Part shown: one piece after another, positions 27,690-37,232 of the stretch
Layout of the letters: each line of letters begins with the position of its first letter
Position numbering within the stretch: position 1 is the stretch's first letter
Assembly: GCA_016189835.1 (NCBI GenBank)
Contig: JACPRU010000029.1
Coordinates: 1-56,733 of the forward strand
Direction: 5' to 3'
DNA from: Deltaproteobacteria bacterium
GTDB taxonomy: Bacteria > Desulfobacterota > Binatia > JACPRU01
DNA length: 56,733 nt
Notes under the pieces: model-generated
What the model was told of the DNA's origin: nothing
What the model saw: only the letters and a program-made list of their open reading frames with translations
The model's database searches: none
Translations under genes and position numbers: made by a program

Positions 27690-28817
27690 CTACGATCCTC
27701 GCCGATCGACCGGGTGCCGCTCGAGACTGCGGCGGACCGCCTCGGCCGCCACGCGGTGGCCGCGAGCGTTCCAGTGGCCGTCGTGGGGGAACTCGAAGCG
27801 CGCGCGGTGCCGGCGGTAATCCCGCTCGAAGTCGGGCGTGAGATCGATCAGCGGCAGGCCGGCCGCGGTCGCCGCCTGCTCGGCGATCCGGTTCGGCTCG
27901 TAAGCTTCGGTGCGGCGCGGATCGCTGCCGTCGTAGATCGCCGCTCGGGGAGCGTCCGCGACGAGCAAGAACCGGGTGCCCGAAGCCCGCTCGAGCTTCG
28001 CGAACTCCGCGAAGACGTACCGCGTCACCGCGCGCATCCGATCGGTTTCGCCCACGAGCTCGGTGACGTCGACGTTCGCCTGATAGCGGGGTGGATCTGC
28101 GGTGAGTGCGGAGTAGAGCCGGCGCAGCCGCTGACTGCCGACCTGGGCCCGATAAAAGAAGAAGCGGAACGCCGAGGAGTGCGAGCGGATCCACTGCTGC
28201 GGCCCGGGTTCGCGGTACGGCCGTGGCGGAACCTCCTCGACGGCGCCGCCATCCGTGCCCACGCGCAGGTGCAGGAACGAGCGCGTGTAGCGGCCGGGCG
28301 GGGGGCGATAGGACTCGACGAAGTCGTTGTGAACGATGACCACCACGAGGACTTCCGGACGGTAGGTGGCGACCACGTGGCGAGCCATTTGCAGGTACTG
28401 CGAGAGCGGCGCGCCGCGAACGCCGAAGCTGTAGACCTCGGCGTTTTCCTCGCCGAGAGCCGCCTCCAGCTGCCCGGCGAGCGACAGGCGCGGCGTCACC
28501 TCAAAGGCCGCCACGTACGAATCGCCGACCACCGCGATCCGCAGCTTCGACCCCTTGGCGACCTCGTAACGTCGATGCAGGGAATTCCAGCCGTCGACAT
28601 TGACCGTGAACGGCACGGGATGGCGAAGGTCGTCGTCGGGGTACGAGGCACCATGTTGCTCGGGGCGGTAGCGCAGGAGGCGATGGACGGCGTCGTAGTC
28701 TTCGACGGGAACGTCGCCGACGGCGATCCATCGGCGGAAGACCACCAGCTCGAGAAGCGCCAGGGTGAGCAGAACCGCCGGCAAGGCGATCAGGCAGAGC
28801 TTCGCAAGCGAGCGCAT
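27690..28817 (-). CDS. membrane-anchored SGNH/GDSL-like hydrolase or acyl-esterase
   Basis: A 375-residue protein with one N-terminal hydrophobic anchor (residues about 5-27) and a periplasmic-type SGNH fold. Block I is IAVVGDSYVAAFEV with Ser100; GVRGAPLSQYLQMA gives the oxyanion Gly region; VVIVHNDFVES supplies the Asn block; DGHWNARGH (346-354) supplies the catalytic Asp/His. This resembles AlgX/AlgJ-like and other carbohydrate esterase/acetyltransferase SGNH proteins. It may de-acylate or transfer acyl groups on the exported glycan. Minus strand, converging on asnB, divergent from the GT39 gene at 29045. Confidence 0.8.
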   Translation of the reverse strand: MRSLAKLCLIALPAVLLTLALLELVVFRRWIAVGDVPVEDYDAVHRLLRYRPEQHGASYPDDDLRHPVPFTVNVDGWNSLHRRYEVAKGSKLRIAVVGDSYVAAFEVTPRLSLAGQLEAALGEENAEVYSFGVRGAPLSQYLQMARHVVATYRPEVLVVVIVHNDFVESYRPPPGRYTRSFLHLRVGTDGGAVEEVPPRPYREPGPQQWIRSHSSAFRFFFYRAQVGSQRLRRLYSALTADPPRYQANVDVTELVGETDRMRAVTRYVFAEFAKLERASGTRFLLVADAPRAAIYDGSDPRRTEAYEPNRIAEQAATAAGLPLIDLTPDFERDYRRHRARFEFPHDGHWNARGHRVAAEAVRRSLERHPVDRRGS

Positions 28818-28918
28818 GAACGGCCGTCGGATGCGACCGAGACTACCGAGAGCGGCGGTTCCGCGCCAGTAACGCGCCGGGGCGGGAGCCGGTATCGGTC
28901 CCGCGCAGCCGGGCTTGC

Positions 28919-28948
28919 GTCGCCGGGCTGCGCCGCCCGGCTTGCGAC
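28919..28948. other. GC-rich imperfect hairpin in the divergent gap
   Basis: GCCGGGC and GCCCGGC pair around TGCGCC (28922-28941), and an outer GTCGC/GCGAC pairing is also possible. It lies in the 227-nt gap between the divergent SGNH hydrolase and GT39 genes; role unknown. Confidence 0.35.
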
Positions 28949-29044
28949 CACTCGCCTGGCGCGACTAGTGGATTGCAACTAGGGTCGCTGCCGATGACGG
29001 ATGAAGATCGCTCGCTTCCGCCCCCCGCACCCGGGACGTGATCG

Positions 29045-30766
29045 GTGAGAGCCAGCAGAGCGACGGGGAGGATGGGGCGGAAGCCGCGGACCGCGCCGAG
29101 GGCGGCCGTGCTCGGCGGCGGCCTGTTGCTGGTCGCTCTCGTCGCGCAAGCCGGTATGGCGGCGCTGCGGGATTCGGTGACGATCGACGAATTCGTCGGG
29201 CTGCCGGTCGGGCTCTACGCGCTGCAGGCGGCCGACTTCCGGTCGGAATCGATGAACCCGCCTTTCTTTCGGAGCTTCGCCGCCCTGCCGTTGCTGCCCA
29301 CCGGCCTGCCGGCTCCGCGAATCCCGCCGATGAACGAAGCCAATGATTGGGCGGTGGGCTATCGGTTCATGGCAGACTACGCGGCGGCGTATCACCGGTT
29401 GTTCGTGCCGCCGCGATGCATGGTCATCGTCGCCGCGGCGCTGCTCGGCGCGCTGGTGTTGCGGTGGGCGAGCGAGATCTACGGGTGGGAGGCGGGCCTG
29501 GCGGCGCTCTTTCTCTTCGCCTTTTCTCCGACGCTGCTGGCCCACGCCCACCTGGTCACGCTTGATCTCTCCGGGGCGCTCGGCTGGACGGCGGCGGCCT
29601 ACCTCGCCTGGCGGCTGCTCGAATCCCCGACTGTCCCGCGGGCGATCGTGCTCGGGCTCGGGCTCGGCCTGGCGCCCGTGCTGAAGCTCTCGGGCGCGCT
29701 CGTCCCCGCCGTCACGGCGATCCTGGTTCTTGTGCGGGCGAACGGCGACGGCGGCCCGGGCGTCTCGTGGCGTCGCCGGCTCGCTCTGCTGGTCCTGGCC
29801 AACGGGCTCGCGCTCGCCGTCCTCGACGGACTCTACGGCTTCGAGGGCGTCGGCAGGCGGCTCGGCGACGTCGCCTTCGCGTCGCAGCGACTGGCCGCCG
29901 TCGCCCACGCCGTGCCGGGGTTGCCGCTGCCGCTGCCGGTTCCCTTTCTCAAGGCCATGGACGCGCTGTTCGTGGGGGACCAACCGTCGGAGCCCGCGTA
30001 CTACCTCGCCGGCAGGTGGTCTCTGGAGGGCTGGTGGTACTACCACCTGGTCGCGTTCGTCCTGAAGACCCCGCTGCCCCTGATCGCCGGCGGGCTGCTC
30101 GCCATCGGCGCCTGGTGCGCCGGCCGCAGCCCTGGGGTGCGTGACGGCTGCGTCGTGGTGCCGATCCTGTGCGTGTTCGGCGCGGACTCGCTGATGAACC
30201 CGCTGAACATCGGGGTGAGGCACACCCTGCCCGTCTATCCGCTGCTGGCGATCGCGGCCTCGCCGTATTTCGCGGCTCCGATCCGGACGCTTCTCGCCGC
30301 GCCGCCGACGCGCCGCACGGTCGCCCGGGCGGCCGCCAGCATCGCGCTCCTCGGCTGGTTCCTCTACGGCAACCTGTCGGTGGCTCCGCGCTATCTCGAG
30401 TACTTCAACGAGCTCGCGGGGGGCTCGGCGAACGGACACCGCTGGCTGATCGATTCCAATCTCGACTGGGGCCAGGACCTCGTCCGGCTCTCGGACTACC
30501 TGCGAGAGCGCCATCTCCGCTCCGTGCACCTCGCCTACTTCGGCCGGGTCGACCCGCGGGTCTACGGCATCGAGTTCACGCCGATCGTCGAAGGCAAATC
30601 GCGCGGCATCGCGGTCGTGTCGGCCTCCCTGCTCATGGGCCGTCCGTACTGGATGTGGAAGAGCCCGGGCGTTCTCGAATGGTCACGTCATGGAGCGTTC
30701 GCGTGGCTGCAACGCCATCGGCCGGTGGACCGCATCGGCTCGATGTTCGTCTTCGACTTGCCGTAG
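29045..30766 (+). CDS. GT39-like membrane glycosyltransferase, paralogue 3
   Basis: A 573-residue GT-C protein related to the pair at 4345 and 5981. It shows DSVTIDEFVGLPVGLYALQ after the first helix, SESMNPPFFRSFAALPLL, FSPTLLAHAHLVTLDLSG, FVLKTPLPLIAGG and the late motif DSNLDWGQDLVRLSDYL. GTG 29045 is used; ATG 29072, directly behind GGGGAGG, is an alternative. It is separated from the main operon by the SGNH gene and its 3' end overlaps a converging GT39-like gene by 79 nt. Likely transfers a sugar from a polyprenyl-phosphate donor at the outer face of the inner membrane. Confidence 0.8.
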   Translation: MRASRATGRMGRKPRTAPRAAVLGGGLLLVALVAQAGMAALRDSVTIDEFVGLPVGLYALQAADFRSESMNPPFFRSFAALPLLPTGLPAPRIPPMNEANDWAVGYRFMADYAAAYHRLFVPPRCMVIVAAALLGALVLRWASEIYGWEAGLAALFLFAFSPTLLAHAHLVTLDLSGALGWTAAAYLAWRLLESPTVPRAIVLGLGLGLAPVLKLSGALVPAVTAILVLVRANGDGGPGVSWRRRLALLVLANGLALAVLDGLYGFEGVGRRLGDVAFASQRLAAVAHAVPGLPLPLPVPFLKAMDALFVGDQPSEPAYYLAGRWSLEGWWYYHLVAFVLKTPLPLIAGGLLAIGAWCAGRSPGVRDGCVVVPILCVFGADSLMNPLNIGVRHTLPVYPLLAIAASPYFAAPIRTLLAAPPTRRTVARAAASIALLGWFLYGNLSVAPRYLEYFNELAGGSANGHRWLIDSNLDWGQDLVRLSDYLRERHLRSVHLAYFGRVDPRVYGIEFTPIVEGKSRGIAVVSASLLMGRPYWMWKSPGVLEWSRHGAFAWLQRHRPVDRIGSMFVFDLP

Positions 30767-32103
30767 GAACCGCGGAACGGGCGCCGGCCTGCGCCGTTGG
30801 CGGTGGCCAACCGGGCGACGTGGCTCGCGGCCGTCTTCAGCAGGGTGAATCCCGAATGACATCCAACGGCGGCGAACAGCGCAACGAGAGGATACAGCGG
30901 TGCGAACAGGCGGATGTCGCCCCGCGACATCGCCGGATGAACCAGCAGGTAGCAGACGAGCACCGTCCACAGTCCCGCCAGCGGGACCCGGGCGACGAGC
31001 AAGACGACGATGCCGACCGCCGCCAAGGCGTACGTGGCGTAATACTGAACGAAGCTGATCTCGTGCAGCCATCCGACCGCGCGGCTCACGGGTCCGCCGG
31101 AAAACGCGTAGACCCATAGGATGGACCGGAGCTCTCGAGCAGGGGTCAAGGAAACCAGATCGGCGAGCCGTCGACCCCACAGACGGATACACCAGCCGAC
31201 CCCCCTCGTCACGGCGATCCGGCGCTCGAGGTCCAGGAACAGCGAATCGATTTGAGCCTCGTCGAGGCCCGCCTCGCGCAAGCGGCCGAATACTTGCTCC
31301 ATGTCGATTCCGAAATCGGCGGCGTTGTGAGACCCGAGATTGGTCGTCAGGATCACCGGCTGACGAAACAGGGCGTAGTTGCGGAGCGTCCAGGAAGCCG
31401 TCGCGACCAGCGACGGCACCCAGAACAGCACGAGAATCATCGCACCGCGGGCGACCGAGTTCTTCCCCAGGAATCGGTGCAGCGTCGCCGGCGCCAGACT
31501 CAGGGCGATGGGGCGGGTAAAGAGTGCCAACGCGATTTCCGTGCCCCAGAACAGCGCATGCGCGACGGAGATCAGGGGCAGTCGGAAGACCACGGCCAAC
31601 GTGGCGATCGAAAACAACGCCGTGAAGAACGACTCGGACATGACGAACGGTGTCCACAGCAGATGAGCCCCCAACATCGCCATGGCGATCAGGGCCGGGC
31701 CGCGGCCGACCACGGCCGAGGCGATCAGCAGCCATACCAGCTGCGAGACGGCGTCGAAGAAGACGTTCGCCACCAGGGCCGCACGCGGCTCCCAATCGAA
31801 CACGGTGAGAAACGCCGACAGAAAGCCCGGATAGCCCGGAGGGCGATACGCCCAGAACGCGTAGCCGTTGAATGCGAGCGTTTCTCCATCGTAGACCTGA
31901 ACGTACCGTCCAAGGTGAGCCAGATTGTAGGCGTAGACCCAGTAATCTCGCGCATCACTGACGAGCACCGGCTCGGTGAACGCAACCAGCACGAGGCGTG
32001 CGGTGACGGAGACCGCGAGGATCGCCAGCGATGCGGTGCGAACGCGACGATCGGCCCACAGACTCCGAATGATGGATGCGGCACCTGCTTCGAAAGCTCG
32101 CAC
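30688..32103 (-). CDS. GT39-like membrane glycosyltransferase
   Basis: A polytopic GT-C protein with SDARDYWVYAYNLAHLGRYV in the first periplasmic loop, AYRPPGYPGFLSAFL, SESFFTALFSIATLAV and SWTLRNYALFRQPVILTTNLG, which is typical of prokaryotic GT39 proteins. GTG 32103 gives 471 residues beginning just before the first helix; a longer reading to 32226 has an Arg-rich, non-homologous leader. The last 26 residues or so are antisense to the end of the converging GT39 paralogue (30688-30766) and look like a read-through tail. By eye this gene is less GC-rich than its neighbours, which may indicate transfer. Confidence 0.75.
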   Translation of the reverse strand: MRAFEAGAASIIRSLWADRRVRTASLAILAVSVTARLVLVAFTEPVLVSDARDYWVYAYNLAHLGRYVQVYDGETLAFNGYAFWAYRPPGYPGFLSAFLTVFDWEPRAALVANVFFDAVSQLVWLLIASAVVGRGPALIAMAMLGAHLLWTPFVMSESFFTALFSIATLAVVFRLPLISVAHALFWGTEIALALFTRPIALSLAPATLHRFLGKNSVARGAMILVLFWVPSLVATASWTLRNYALFRQPVILTTNLGSHNAADFGIDMEQVFGRLREAGLDEAQIDSLFLDLERRIAVTRGVGWCIRLWGRRLADLVSLTPARELRSILWVYAFSGGPVSRAVGWLHEISFVQYYATYALAAVGIVVLLVARVPLAGLWTVLVCYLLVHPAMSRGDIRLFAPLYPLVALFAAVGCHSGFTLLKTAASHVARLATANGAGRRPFRGSYGKSKTNIEPMRSTGRWRCSHANAP

Positions 32104-32166
32104 GAGAGTTTTCGTTACTGACGGATCCGTCGCGTAGGAGTCAAGAATCGATGCTTCTCCCCGTCG

Positions 32167-33075
32167 ATGCTCTCGCTGCGAGCCGCGCCGCCGTCGCCTT
32201 CGACACGCGCCGCTGTCGCCCTGCACACACGCGCCGCCGTCGCCGCCGTCGCCCTTGCCCGACCCGCTCGGCGTCCTCTAGAGTCGCTGCGGCGAATCGC
32301 TCGAGGTGCCCTCCTGACCCCCATCGCTCTCTTCCTCTTCGGCGCGATCATCGGCAGCTTCGCCAACGTCTGCATCCTGCGCATCCCCGCGGAGGAATCG
32401 ATCGTCTCGCCGGGGTCGCGCTGCCCGCACTGCAAGGAGCCGGTGGCCTGGTACGACAACGTTCCACTGCTCTCCTGGCTCGCGCTGCGCGGCCGCTGCC
32501 GTCGGTGCGACGGGCCGATCTCCTTTCGCTACTTCGTCGTCGAGCTGGCGAGCGCGCTGGCCGCGGTGGCGCTCTACCTCCGCGTCGGCTTCGGCGTGGA
32601 ATGGGCGGTGCTGTTCGCGTTCGTGGCCGCGCTCATCGTCGTCACGTTCATCGACCTCGACCATCGCATCATCCCCGACGTGGTCAGCCTGCCCGGCATC
32701 GCGGTCGGGTTCGTGCTGTCGCTGCGCGGCGAGCCCGGCGCGGTCTCGTCGGCGATCGGCATCCTGCTCGGCGCCGGCTTGCTGCTGGCGGTGGGCTGGG
32801 GCTACGAGGCGGCGACCGGTCGCGAAGGCATGGGCGGCGGCGACGTCAAGCTGCTCGGCATGATCGGCGCGTTCCTCGGCTGGCGGTCGGTGCCGTTCAC
32901 GCTGCTGCTCTCCTCGCTCAGTGGATCGGCGGTCGGGGTGACGCTCATGTGGTGGACCGGGTCGGACCGGAAATACGCGATCCCGTTCGGCCCTTTCCTG
33001 GCGCTCGGCGCCGTCCTCTACATCTTCTGCGGCGACCGGCTGATCGGCTGGTATCTCGGGCTCGGCGCCGGTTGA
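32167..33075 (+). CDS. pilD: prepilin peptidase (type IV leader peptidase / N-methyltransferase)
   Basis: A 302-residue inner-membrane aspartyl protease that cleaves type IV prepilins after the conserved Gly and N-methylates the new N-terminus. Landmarks are FGAIIGSFANVCILRIP, the zinc-type cysteines CPHC and CRRC, and the catalytic aspartates in FIDLDHRIIPD and MGGGDVKLLG. About seven helices follow. ATG 32167 is the only ATG/GTG/TTG ahead of the first helix, but it adds some 50 low-complexity residues rich in Ala, Arg and Val that are atypical for PilD. It is followed by an NtrC-type regulator and minor pilins, whose leaders it would process. Confidence 0.88.
   Translation: MLSLRAAPPSPSTRAAVALHTRAAVAAVALARPARRPLESLRRIARGALLTPIALFLFGAIIGSFANVCILRIPAEESIVSPGSRCPHCKEPVAWYDNVPLLSWLALRGRCRRCDGPISFRYFVVELASALAAVALYLRVGFGVEWAVLFAFVAALIVVTFIDLDHRIIPDVVSLPGIAVGFVLSLRGEPGAVSSAIGILLGAGLLLAVGWGYEAATGREGMGGGDVKLLGMIGAFLGWRSVPFTLLLSSLSGSAVGVTLMWWTGSDRKYAIPFGPFLALGAVLYIFCGDRLIGWYLGLGAG
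32178..32262 (+). repeat. imperfect GCCGCCGTCGCC-like repeats at the 5' end of pilD
   Basis: Short units of the form GCGCCGCYGTCGCC recur three to four times, giving the Ala/Val/Arg-rich N-terminus of the prepilin peptidase. This looks like slippage-derived low complexity rather than a functional leader. Confidence 0.4.
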
Positions 33076-33245
33076 CGGCGCGAGCCGGGCGGCGCCGGCG
33101 CCCGGCGAGCCCGGCGAAGCAGCCGCCTGGTGATGGTCGCGGAGCGGTCGAGGACCTCCGCCGCCAGCCGCGGCGATCCCCACCGGGAAGACTCGCTTTT
33201 GAATCTTGCCCCGCCAGCGGATATGACGGGGCGCCGAAGCCCTCC

Positions 33246-34649
<1,404 letters not shown>

Positions 34650-34756
34650 GCCGCGCCGCGGCCCGCGCCCGCTGACGAGCGTCCGCCGGCGGGCACCGTG
34701 CTCGGAGACGGGCGGTGTTCGCGCGGCTCGGGCCGATTTCGCCGGGCGCCCGGCGC

Positions 34757-34772
34757 TGGCCGCCGTTTTGCT
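34757..34772 (+). promoter_or_regulatory. candidate sigma-54 (-24/-12) promoter before the minor pilin operon
   Basis: TGGC then TTGCT with the invariant GG at 34758-34759 and GC at 34770-34771, exactly ten bases apart, as required for RpoN promoters. The inner positions of the -24 block match poorly. A start about 12 nt after the -12 element would fall near 34783, two bases before the GTG of the first pilin, so the transcript would be nearly leaderless. The location directly behind an NtrC-type activator supports it; the spacing is a caution. Confidence 0.42.
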
Positions 34773-34784
34773 TTCGCATGACGT

Positions 34785-35252
34785 GTGATCGCCGAAGCAC
34801 ATCGACGCGGCCTTACGGTTCTCGAGCTGCTGTGCGTGCTCGGCGTTCTCGCCGTGCTGCTCGCCGCCGCGCTGCCGCAGGTCTCCGCCGTGTGGCCGCG
34901 GGTGCTGGCCGACCAGGCGGCACGCCAGCTGGCCGCCGATCTCGAGCTGGCGCGCGTCCGGGCGATCCACCGCAACAGCCGCGTGCGGGCGGCGCTGGAA
35001 CTGGCCTCGGCGCAGTACCGGATCGAGGTCGAATCCGAGGGACGCTTCGATCCCGAGGGGGCGCCGCGCCGCCTTCCGGCGGGCATCGGCTTCGACGCCG
35101 CCGGCTCGACCCGCGTCGTCGGCGGACGGATCTCGATCACCTTCCTGCCGCGCGGCCACACCGCCGACAACGCGACCATCGCGGTCGCCGCCCCGAACGG
35201 CCAGCGACGGCGGGTCATCGTCAGCGCGGCCGGCCGGGTGAGGACGGAATGA
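34785..35252 (+). CDS. GspH/FimT-like minor pseudopilin
   Basis: A 155-residue prepilin. The leader MIAEAHRRG is followed by the N-methylation core LTVLELLCVLGVLAVLLAAA, with Gly9 before the cleavage site and Glu at mature position 5. The rest is a small pilin globular domain ending in TIAVAAPNGQRRRVIVSAAGRV, typical of GspH/FimT. It would be processed by the nearby prepilin peptidase and initiate or cap the pilus. The GTG start is forced by leader length. The stop overlaps the next ATG (ATGA). Confidence 0.84.
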   Translation: MIAEAHRRGLTVLELLCVLGVLAVLLAAALPQVSAVWPRVLADQAARQLAADLELARVRAIHRNSRVRAALELASAQYRIEVESEGRFDPEGAPRRLPAGIGFDAAGSTRVVGGRISITFLPRGHTADNATIAVAAPNGQRRRVIVSAAGRVRTE

Positions 35253-35626
35253 GCCGCCGCGCACGCGGGCTGTCGCTGGTCGAGGTTCTGGTGGCGCTGG
35301 CCGTGGCATCGATGTCGATGGCGGCGGTCGCCGCCTCGGCGCTCGGCCTGCTGAGCGGGCGGCGCGACGGCGAGCTGCGGCAGGTCGCCACGCTGATCGC
35401 CGAGAGGGGCCTCGAGGAGCTGCTCGGCAGGGGCGCCGAGGGCCTCGTCGAAGGCGAGTGGCTCGACCTGGTGCGCGACGCGAGCGGCGAGTTCGCGCGC
35501 CGCGTGACCGTGGAGGCCGGCCCGAGCGACGGCCTCTGGCACCTGGCCGTGGCCGTGACCCCGCCGCGCGGCAAGCCCGCCGTGGAGTTTCACACGCTGC
35601 TGCGCCGCCCCTGGAGCTCGCCATGA
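35249..35626 (+). CDS. pilV: PilV/GspI-like minor pilin
   Basis: A 125-residue prepilin with MSRRARG then LSLVEVLVALAVASMSM, i.e. Gly-1 and Glu+5 intact, and the long N-terminal helix with AERGLEELLGRG. A short C-terminal domain ends HTLLRRPW. It lies between GspH- and PilW-like genes with ATGA overlaps at both ends, the common minor pilin order. Confidence 0.8.
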   Translation: MSRRARGLSLVEVLVALAVASMSMAAVAASALGLLSGRRDGELRQVATLIAERGLEELLGRGAEGLVEGEWLDLVRDASGEFARRVTVEAGPSDGLWHLAVAVTPPRGKPAVEFHTLLRRPWSSP

Positions 35627-36243
35627 AGGGACTGACGCTGGTCGAGCTGCTGGTTTCGCTCGGCAGCTCGTTGCTGATCGTCGCAGCCGTCGCCGGCTTT
35701 GCGCGGGACGAGAGCCGCTGGCTCGACCGTGAGGCGCGCCGCCTGCGGCTGCGCGAGGCGAGCCGGCGGGTGCTCGAGATGGTGGTGCGGGAGCTGCGCG
35801 GCGCCGGCTTCGCGCCGGTCGTCGGCGGCTTCGACGGCGCGAGCGACGGAGTGTCGATCGCGGCCGGCGACCGCCTGGAGGTTCGCTCCGATCTGCACGG
35901 AGCCACGGCGGATTCCCCTCCCGACGGCGCGCTCGACGCCGATTCCGACGAGCGGATCGGCTTCTTCCCGAGCCCATCCCGCGGAGTCGTGTCGCAGTCC
36001 GTCGGCCGCCAGACGCTGTCGCTGACCCTCGAGGGCATGGTGGCGGCGGACGGCCTCGCCTTTCGCTATTTCGACGCCTGCGGAGAGGAGATTTCCACGG
36101 CCGCCGGCGAGCTCTCGGCCGCGGACCGAGCGAGAGTGCGCATCGTCGGCGCCCGGCTGACGGTGCGCGACCGGTCGGGGGATTCGATCACCTCGGAAGC
36201 CTCGGCGATGCTGCGCAACCGTGCGGGTCTACGCTGTCGATGA
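35623..36243 (+). CDS. pilW: PilW-like minor pilin
   Basis: A 206-residue prepilin with a very short leader (MKG) and core LTLVELLVSLGSSLLIVAA, Glu+5 present. RRVLEMVVRELRGAGFAP and the beta-rich C-terminus with LTVRDRSGD are typical of PilW. The start is fixed by overlap with the previous stop and it runs into the PilX-like gene via ATGA. Confidence 0.8.
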   Translation: MKGLTLVELLVSLGSSLLIVAAVAGFARDESRWLDREARRLRLREASRRVLEMVVRELRGAGFAPVVGGFDGASDGVSIAAGDRLEVRSDLHGATADSPPDGALDADSDERIGFFPSPSRGVVSQSVGRQTLSLTLEGMVAADGLAFRYFDACGEEISTAAGELSAADRARVRIVGARLTVRDRSGDSITSEASAMLRNRAGLRCR

Positions 36244-37232
36244 GCGCGCGTCCCCACGGAATCGCGCTCGTCTCGGTGCTCTTCCTGCTCGTCGCCGTGC
36301 TGGTGCTCACGGCGACGTTGTTCTTCTCGGTGTTCATCGACCTGCAGTCGACGTCCAACGTCTCGGCGGGGGACGACGCCCTCTACGTCGCCGAGGCGGG
36401 CATCCAGCACCTCTGGTCGCTGCTCGAGCCGGCGCCCGACTTCCGCCGCGAGCTCGACTGGCCGGGGGGCGAGCCGCCGTTCGGCTCGCCGGTCTGGTTT
36501 CCCGACCCACCGAGGACGTACCGCGTGCGCCTGTCGGCGCTGCCGGACGGCCGGCTGACGGCGGTGTCGGAGGGAACGAGCCGGCGCGGTGCTCGGCGCC
36601 GCGTGCAGGCGCTCTTCCACCGCGAGGCCGAGTTCCGCCCGCGCGCCGCGCTGGTGGCCGGCGAAGGGACCGTGGCCGACGATCTCTCGGGAACCGTCGA
36701 GCTGGCGGTCGTGCCGCCGGCGGGCGACGTGACCGGCGTCGGCGCAGAGCGCCGCCGTGACGCCCAGGCCCTGCGCGGCGCGCTGCGTGACGATGTCCGG
36801 ATCGCGACCGTCGGCCCGAGCGGGCTGCGCGACGCCGCTGACCGGTTGCGCGGCACGGAGGACGCGACGCTGTCGGGACCGATCACCGGCGGCTCGTGGG
36901 GCGCGGCGGGAAGCCCCGTGCTGGTACGGCTCGCGGGCCAGGGAGACGTGATCGGCGCCGCCACGATCACCGGCGCGCTGCTCGCGGACGCGCCGCTTCG
37001 CGTCTTCGGCAGGCTGGAGATCGAGGGTTTGCTGCTCGCGCCGTACGGCATCGAGGTCGGCGGCGAGCTGGTGATCCGCGGGGCCGGGTTCGTGGCCGGG
37101 CCGTTGACGGTCCGCTCGGCGGGAGCGCTCGCGGTTTCCTACGCGACCTCGGCCCTCGACGGCGCCGACCGGGCCTGTCGCGGAGGCTTGCCGAGGGCCC
37201 CGATCCTCGGGGCGTGGAAGGAGGTCTGGTAG
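36240..37232 (+). CDS. pilX: PilX-like minor pilin with extended C-terminal beta domain
   Basis: A 330-residue protein with leader MSARPHG and core IALVSVLFLLVAVLVLTAT; the +5 residue is Ser rather than Glu, as in PilX/GspK-type tip pilins. ALYVAEAGIQHLW follows the helix, typical of PilX_N. The remainder is longer than classical PilX and ends in repeated strands GSWGAAGSPVLVRLAG, IGAATITGALLAD, LEIEGLLLAPYGIEVGGEL, a pattern of delta-group PilX-like proteins. It is the last gene of the pilin set; no PilY1 or PilE gene follows. Confidence 0.75.
   Translation: MSARPHGIALVSVLFLLVAVLVLTATLFFSVFIDLQSTSNVSAGDDALYVAEAGIQHLWSLLEPAPDFRRELDWPGGEPPFGSPVWFPDPPRTYRVRLSALPDGRLTAVSEGTSRRGARRRVQALFHREAEFRPRAALVAGEGTVADDLSGTVELAVVPPAGDVTGVGAERRRDAQALRGALRDDVRIATVGPSGLRDAADRLRGTEDATLSGPITGGSWGAAGSPVLVRLAGQGDVIGAATITGALLADAPLRVFGRLEIEGLLLAPYGIEVGGELVIRGAGFVAGPLTVRSAGALAVSYATSALDGADRACRGGLPRAPILGAWKEVW

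Noticed and set aside
13309-28817. Exosortase/PEP-CTERM-type exopolysaccharide locus
   Set aside because: AsnB and several GT4s resemble that type, but no exosortase, chain-length determinant or PEP-CTERM protein is in the window.
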